The notes beneath the pieces are model-generated. The model saw nothing but the letters and a program-made list of their open reading frames with translations. It ran no database searches and was not told where the DNA came from. From assembly GCA_046759385.1 (NCBI GenBank), contig JBHICC010000048.1, forward strand, positions 1 through 18,435: 18,435 bases of DNA, given 5' to 3'. Both the position numbers and the translations under genes were made by a program. Positions 14,215-18,435 of the stretch are shown here, piece by piece. The DNA is from JBHICC01 sp046759385. Lineage in GTDB: Bacteria > Pseudomonadota > Gammaproteobacteria > Acidiferrobacterales > SPGG2. Numbering within the stretch: the first letter of the stretch is position 1; every line of letters starts with the position of its first letter.

Positions 14215-16209
14215 TCATTCGCGCTCGGGATCCGTGCCGTGTCTCGCGCCACGCGTCTTCGTACCGCTGCCGTCAGTCCTACGCTTCCCGGTCGTAGCTG
14301 TCTCCGGCGTCGCCGGCGGGCCGTCTGGGGAGCCGGCGGGCGGGTAATCGAGCGTATCCTGCAGCGCCTCGCGGCGTTGCTCGGGCGCAGCGGGAAATGG
14401 CAGTGTGCCCTCAGCGCGCCACGTCTCCACCTGCGCTTCGGCACCGCGAGCCTGGTCGGCGTCTAGCACCTTATCGCGGCTAAGGTAGGTCGCACGCGCG
14501 GGGACGGCGAACCCGGTTCCGGCATCTTTAACGATATCCATGATCCGCAAGAATATGTCCTCGCGCACGGCTAGAAACTCATCCCAGTCGGCAGTCGCGC
14601 CGTAGCAGAATATTTCGACATCGATCGAGTGCTCACCGAAACCTATCAAACGCACGCGCAATGGCGGATCATTTCTGATCTTGGGGTGGGCCACGAGCAA
14701 CTCGTAGAGCTTCGCCATCACATAGCGCAGTTGCTCTGCCGTGGTCTCGTAGCGCAATTGCACGGTGGTATGCAAGCGAATGCGATCGCGCTTGGCAAAA
14801 TTCTCTAGTTTCAGTTCTGAAAACGTCGAGTTCGGTACCGATACCACGGTGCGGTCAAGCGAGCGAATGCGCGTGGAGCGCAGCCCGATCTCCTCCACGT
14901 GGCCGATGGCGTCGCCATAGCGGCAGAAATCACCCACACGTACAGGCCTGTCCGCGAATAAGGTCAAGCCGCCGATCAGATTTTCTAAGGTCGGTCGTGC
15001 CGCGAGTGCGACCGCAAGACCGCCGACACCGATACCGGCCAAAAGCGGCGCCAACGGAATACCGAGATATTGCGCCCCGACCACAACAAGGTAAAAGACC
15101 AGCAAAAAGGAAACGAGGCGAATGCTAATGCGCACGAGGTGCGCGTCGATACTCTCGCGCGCGATGCGCGGCGAGGCGATAATGCCCTCGGCCACGCCGT
15201 TGCCAATCGCGAAAACCCCAAAGCCCGCAGCAGTAAAAAATATAACCCACAAAAACCAGCCGACGACATCGAACACTATTCCGCCGATCCCGAGCTGCTG
15301 CTGAATGAGATAATGCAAGGCCGCCGCCGCCACTATCACACTGATGTCAAACAGCAGCTTGACCCAGTGCCGTGCGCGCGGTGCGCGCTGCTTGCGTGCC
15401 CGTGTCCAGCGGTAGACCGGCCACAGTAGCAACGCTGCGACAGCCAACAACAGCAGCATACCTAACCACTGCCACACGGCTACTTCCAGCACACCCACAC
15501 GCATCCACGTAGGCAATGCGAGCACCCATTGCTCAGGGATCCAAATGCCAGGGGCGTAGAGCGCAAGCTCGTACAGGCCTGGTGTGGCGCCGACTTGGTA
15601 AGGCAGGTCTTTCACCTGCTCGTAATATTGCTTCACCCGCGCCACCGTACCGGCGGTGAATAAATATTCGCCTTGCCGTGGACCGTCGGCGATTCGCGCG
15701 ATCGTGATCTGCGTATGCGGGACCCGCCAGCGCGGGAGCGCGCCCGCTTCTTCCAGCGCCTTCATGCCTTCCGCGTCCGGTACTGACTCCAGCGGTGGCC
15801 GCTCAACGCGATCGAGCACCTCTTTGATCAGCGCCGCCGCCAAGCTACCCGCACTGCTCGCTTTAGTCGGCGGAACCGCGCTCAGATCCAGGCAACCGAC
15901 GGCGCGTGCCACGGCGCTGTCCAACCGTGGTTGACTCTTCCGGGTCAATCCCTCGGCGCGGTAGATGCGAACAGCCTCATGCACATTGTCGAGGAACGTT
16001 GTCAAGGTTGCCCGGGGGCTCGAGGTATCCGGGGGGTCAAGCGGAAAGAACTTGGGCTCTTCTTGCTCTGCCGCTGGCGGCTGCGCCGCTAGTGCCGAAG
16101 CCGGTAGCGAAACCAGCATCGCAACAGCGCAGGTAGCGACGAGCACTCTTCGGCTGACTGCTCGCCAGGATCCAACCTGAGTCGCTAGGCGCATTGGTTG
16201 GGTGATCAT
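14215..16209 (-). CDS. MscS-family mechanosensitive channel with a periplasmic N-terminal domain
   Basis: This 664-residue protein is longer than E. coli MscS (286 residues). It begins with a signal peptide (hydrophobic about 21-41, cut near A41-A42) and a periplasmic region of about 180 residues. Four hydrophobic segments follow near 240-266, 285-302, 310-335 and 363-383. The conserved pore helix (L-L-A-G-I-G-V-G-G-L-A-V-A-L-A-A) is at 389-404. After it come N-L-I-G-G-L-T-L-F-A-D-R-P-V-R-V-G-D-F near 410-428 and the cytoplasmic beta and alpha/beta domain. The C-terminal tail from about 600 is rich in Pro, Thr, Gly and charged residues and is probably disordered. The role is release of solutes on hypo-osmotic shock, in the inner membrane. 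It starts at ATG 16209, with a likely promoter about 100 bp upstream. Confidence 0.9.
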   Translation of the reverse strand: MITQPMRLATQVGSWRAVSRRVLVATCAVAMLVSLPASALAAQPPAAEQEEPKFFPLDPPDTSSPRATLTTFLDNVHEAVRIYRAEGLTRKSQPRLDSAVARAVGCLDLSAVPPTKASSAGSLAAALIKEVLDRVERPPLESVPDAEGMKALEEAGALPRWRVPHTQITIARIADGPRQGEYLFTAGTVARVKQYYEQVKDLPYQVGATPGLYELALYAPGIWIPEQWVLALPTWMRVGVLEVAVWQWLGMLLLLAVAALLLWPVYRWTRARKQRAPRARHWVKLLFDISVIVAAAALHYLIQQQLGIGGIVFDVVGWFLWVIFFTAAGFGVFAIGNGVAEGIIASPRIARESIDAHLVRISIRLVSFLLVFYLVVVGAQYLGIPLAPLLAGIGVGGLAVALAARPTLENLIGGLTLFADRPVRVGDFCRYGDAIGHVEEIGLRSTRIRSLDRTVVSVPNSTFSELKLENFAKRDRIRLHTTVQLRYETTAEQLRYVMAKLYELLVAHPKIRNDPPLRVRLIGFGEHSIDVEIFCYGATADWDEFLAVREDIFLRIMDIVKDAGTGFAVPARATYLSRDKVLDADQARGAEAQVETWRAEGTLPFPAAPEQRREALQDTLDYPPAGSPDGPPATPETATTGKRRTDGSGTKTRGARHGTDPERE

Positions 16210-16316
16210 TTAGTGTCTAGGCCCGTCCACTTAGCGGTAATGAGCAAGCTCGAAAACCGACGTTTGAGCGTGTCTTGGCAGGTTTGCCGTCATGTCGGAC
16301 AAACGTATTTCGCTAA

Positions 16317-16346
16317 ATTATAGCGTTGTTCTTGGCTCACTGTCGT
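16317..16346 (-). promoter_or_regulatory. Putative sigma70 promoter for the mscS-like gene
   Basis: On the - strand a perfect TATAAT lies at 16322-16317, and ACGACA (four of six matches to TTGACA) lies at 16346-16341, an 18-bp spacer. Transcription would start near 16310, giving a leader of about 100 nt. The -10 sits inside a small inverted repeat CGCTA-AATTA-TAGCG (16311-16325). Confidence 0.5.
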
Positions 16347-16392
16347 GATCAACAGAGGGCCTAGGCGTGGTGGAGGCGACGAATATGCGAAA

Positions 16393-17421
16393 ATGCACCG
16401 CACGATGGCCGACAACACGGTTCCAGTAGTCGATATTGCGCCGCTTGTGAATGACGATCGCGCACACGGCCGCAAGCCCGTGGAGCAAATCCGCCATGCC
16501 TGCCGCGATTGGGGGTTCTTCCAAGTTCGCGGGCACGGGATACCCGAGCGCTTAACTGATCGGGTGTGGCGCGAAACAAAGCACTTTTTCGCCCTTACAC
16601 CTGAGGCGAAACAATCAATTGCGCGGACTCACGATAACCCGCGTGGCTACTACAATTGCGAGCTGACCAAGAATATCAGGGACATGAAAGAGGTGTTCGA
16701 CTTCGGCCACAAGCCGCGTCCGGAGCTTGCGGATGACGATCCTGCGAACCTCACGCGGGACGGATACAACCAATGGCCGGACCGGGCACTCTGCCCTGAT
16801 TTTAAGACAACCATGGTGGAGTACTATCGCGCCTGCGCTGCCCTAAGCCTGAAGCTGCTGGAGGCTATAGCGCAAGGTCTCGATGTTCCGTCTGAACGCC
16901 TGGCGCGAGACTTTGTCGACAACCATACGAGCTTTCTGCGACTGAATTACTATCCTACCCACGACCCACTGACAGTTGCCAATCAGCGCCGACCGTCCGC
17001 CGCCACCGGTCATCTCGGCGTCCACCATCATACTGACGCCGGCGCTCTAACTGTGTTGCTCCAAGATAACGTAGGCGGGCTCCAGGTGCGCCGGAACACC
17101 GAGTGGATCCCGGTACAGCCAGTGGCCGGTGCATTGGTGGTCAATATCGGTGACATCGTGCAAGTGTGGACCAACGACCTGTATCAGGCGCCGCTCCACC
17201 GGGTGTTGGCAAGTGAAAATCGGGACCGGTACAGCCTACCTTTATTCTACAACCCGTCCTACGACACCGATTATTATCCGCTTGAGATGCTAACGAGCGA
17301 CGACGCACCGCCGAATTACAGGCAAATCAATTGGGGTGAGTTTCGCTGGCAGCGACAGCAGGGCGACTACGCGGATTACGGCGAGGAAATTCAGATCACG
17401 AATTATCGCCTGCGAGCATAA
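16393..17421 (+). CDS. Isopenicillin-N-synthase-like 2OG-Fe(II) oxygenase
   Basis: This protein of about 342 residues belongs to the large non-haem iron family that includes isopenicillin N synthase, gibberellin oxidases and many bacterial 2OG dioxygenases. The N-terminal DIOX_N region shows V-V-D-I-A-P and G-F-F-Q-V-R-G-H-G-I-P. The C-terminal core has the iron triad H-x-D in H-H-H-T-D-A-G-A-L-T followed by the distal His in A-P-L-H-R-V. The 2OG-anchoring R-Y-S-L-P-L-F comes after that, and F-Y-N-P is also typical. All key residues are present, so it should be active. The start is ATG 16393 or 16405; a GGAGG at 16372-16376 is rather far from both. The longer frame from GTG 16345 adds a Gly/Arg-rich stretch not seen in the family. 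It stands alone, divergent from the mscS-like gene. The substrate is unknown. Confidence 0.87.
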   Translation: MHRTMADNTVPVVDIAPLVNDDRAHGRKPVEQIRHACRDWGFFQVRGHGIPERLTDRVWRETKHFFALTPEAKQSIARTHDNPRGYYNCELTKNIRDMKEVFDFGHKPRPELADDDPANLTRDGYNQWPDRALCPDFKTTMVEYYRACAALSLKLLEAIAQGLDVPSERLARDFVDNHTSFLRLNYYPTHDPLTVANQRRPSAATGHLGVHHHTDAGALTVLLQDNVGGLQVRRNTEWIPVQPVAGALVVNIGDIVQVWTNDLYQAPLHRVLASENRDRYSLPLFYNPSYDTDYYPLEMLTSDDAPPNYRQINWGEFRWQRQQGDYADYGEEIQITNYRLRA

Positions 17422-17430
17422 CGTCTTTGG

Positions 17431-18312
17431 CTAGGCGGTGGGCGAATTATTTCCTTTCGCGGTCTGCGGGTGCGCGGACTCTGTAGTTAGCACCGTGGTC
17501 TGCATTCGCCTGCGTTCAACAAAGCGCGAAAGCTGCTTTCGCTTCCGCCTCAGATAAAGGTTCGCCAAAACGCGCATCCTGCGGCTCTTTAGGCGCTGGG
17601 TCTCAGCCAGCGCTGATTCGAAGTACCCCATGACCTTTTCGGATTGCGAATTTATCCAGCCGTCAAGCCCAGAGTCGGAGGGATCGAGGGTGAGGCCAAA
17701 GCGTTTGATGTCATCCTCGGAAACGCTGATGATTCCCCAACGGAGATCCTTCTCCACATCGATGATCGAGTCCGCCCAGATGTATGCGAGGCTCGCAGGC
17801 TCAAGAAAACTCTTCGGGAGACGCGGGCCTCGAGCGGCAAGTTGTCCCAGGTACCCGAGCCAGGCGCTGCCCACATCAATCGCCCACTTGTTCAAGTCGG
17901 CCGCACTGAGAATCCGGTTCCTGCGGTGGAGGTCGAATTCCATCGTATCCAGCATCCCATCCAGAAACGGGCGCAGGTAAGAATCGTTCTCCCTGTCATA
18001 GCAAAAGAGGTGATATCCGAAACGATCTGGCACTGGGAACTCGCCGTCCACCACGCGTCCGGCGTAGACATCGCGCATAAACGCGCGCTTGGCCCCAAAG
18101 AAAGCCAGCGCCCTTTGCACGTCCTCGTCCTCATCAATCGCGTTGTCTATGATCTTCAGGTACGCGTAGCCAAGTAGCGCAAAACGCCACGCCGAACCAA
18201 ACATGGCCATGTGCAAGAACTTGTTGGCAAAATAATTTTTCTCCCGAGAAGCCTCAAAGGCCTCGCGTAATAGCCCTTTGGGGAGCACTGATCGGCTGGC
18301 GTTCTTGGTCAT
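17431..18312 (-). CDS. Squalene/phytoene synthase-like isoprenoid enzyme
   Basis: This 293-residue helical protein resembles the head-to-head trans-isoprenyl diphosphate synthase family. The first Asp-rich site is D56-N-A-I-D60-E-D-E-D. A V-G-S-A-W-L-G-Y-L-G-Q-L segment near 147-158 corresponds to the V-A-G-x-x-G region. The second Asp-rich site is D181-S-I-I-D185 with a second Asp cluster at 186-189, followed by R-W-G and D-I-K-R-F-G-L. These are the landmarks for magnesium-bound diphosphate. The sequence departs from common squalene (HpnC/D) and phytoene (CrtB) synthases, so the product is not assigned. The tail from about 240 is strongly basic, which could favour membrane contact. The ATG at 18312 is preferred; an in-frame ATG at 18363 would overlap the preceding frame. 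It ends 9 bp from the opposing 2OG oxygenase gene. Confidence 0.65.
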   Translation of the reverse strand: MTKNASRSVLPKGLLREAFEASREKNYFANKFLHMAMFGSAWRFALLGYAYLKIIDNAIDEDEDVQRALAFFGAKRAFMRDVYAGRVVDGEFPVPDRFGYHLFCYDRENDSYLRPFLDGMLDTMEFDLHRRNRILSAADLNKWAIDVGSAWLGYLGQLAARGPRLPKSFLEPASLAYIWADSIIDVEKDLRWGIISVSEDDIKRFGLTLDPSDSGLDGWINSQSEKVMGYFESALAETQRLKSRRMRVLANLYLRRKRKQLSRFVERRRMQTTVLTTESAHPQTAKGNNSPTA

Positions 18313-18338
18313 GATGTTACCGCGCTCGGCGCAGGAGC

Positions 18339-18434
18339 CTACACCAGGCTGCTCGACTCCCATTTTCTCGATCTACCCATCAACACCTCGACCAAGCGCC
18401 ACGCCGTGCGGTAACTCATGAATGCCTTGGTCCT
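18339..18434 (-). CDS. C-terminal end of a gene entering from the right edge (partial)
   Basis: A - strand frame is open from the window edge for 31 codons and stops with TAG at 18339, 26 bp before the squalene/phytoene-synthase-like start. This spacing fits an operon. Its end (Y-R-T-A-W-R-L-V-E, then G-R-S-R-K-W) resembles the tails of some family 2 glycosyltransferases, but the match is too short to name it. It could also be a chance open frame. Sequence beyond the right edge would settle it. Confidence 0.35.
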   Translation of the reverse strand, partial: RTKAFMSYRTAWRLVEVLMGRSRKWESSSLV

Positions 18435-18435
18435 G

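Noticed and set aside
18339..18434. ModE-type DNA-binding helix suggested by M-S-Y-R-x-A-W at the right edge.
   Set aside because: In ModE this motif lies early in the protein, but here the frame stops within 27 codons. A gene tail is a better reading.

Overview
This window looks like a chromosomal segment of a Gram-negative bacterium, most likely a proteobacterium. It encodes a lipoprotein with a lipobox, a periplasmic c-type cytochrome beside a PQQ-type sugar dehydrogenase, a large MscS-like channel, and compact gene packing with moderately high GC and many GTG/TTG starts. The genus cannot be told from this sequence. I saw no rRNA, tRNA, CRISPR array or insertion sequence.

Layout. Positions 1-1300 hold a small lipoprotein gene (+) behind a near-consensus promoter and a predicted two-helix membrane protein (-). 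Positions 1451-8163 hold a complete six-gene ebo cluster (EboA-F, the metabolite-traffic cluster known from cyanobacterial scytonemin export and from pseudomonads). It is split into two facing three-gene arms: eboD-eboE-eboC on + (translationally overlapping) and eboF-eboA-eboB on -, whose ends meet 13 bp apart. Next come a TMEM220-like membrane protein (+), then a PQQ-type beta-propeller dehydrogenase with a mono-haem cytochrome c (-). The cytochrome stop codon is followed in frame by the haem-less tail of a second cytochrome.

Positions 11008-14211 hold three small 2OG-Fe(II) oxygenase-like genes of the TIGR02466/PF13759 type. Two are obvious gapless paralogues. A type II haloacid dehalogenase-like gene lies between the first and the second. 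A 371-bp spacer between the two paralogues carries inverted TTATCAACA motifs. Positions 14215-16209 encode an MscS-family channel (-), 16393-17421 an isopenicillin-N-synthase-like 2OG oxygenase (+), and 17431-18312 a squalene/phytoene-synthase-like protein (-). The tail of another - strand gene enters at the right edge.

How the genes may work together. The ebo products are known to be needed for moving a small-molecule precursor to the periplasm, although their chemistry is unresolved. Here the cluster sits near periplasmic redox enzymes, four putative 2OG oxygenases and an isoprenoid-synthase-like gene. A secondary-metabolite or envelope-pigment pathway is therefore a reasonable but unproven reading. 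No core biosynthetic assembly gene (NRPS, PKS or a ScyA/B/C-like gene) is visible in the window.
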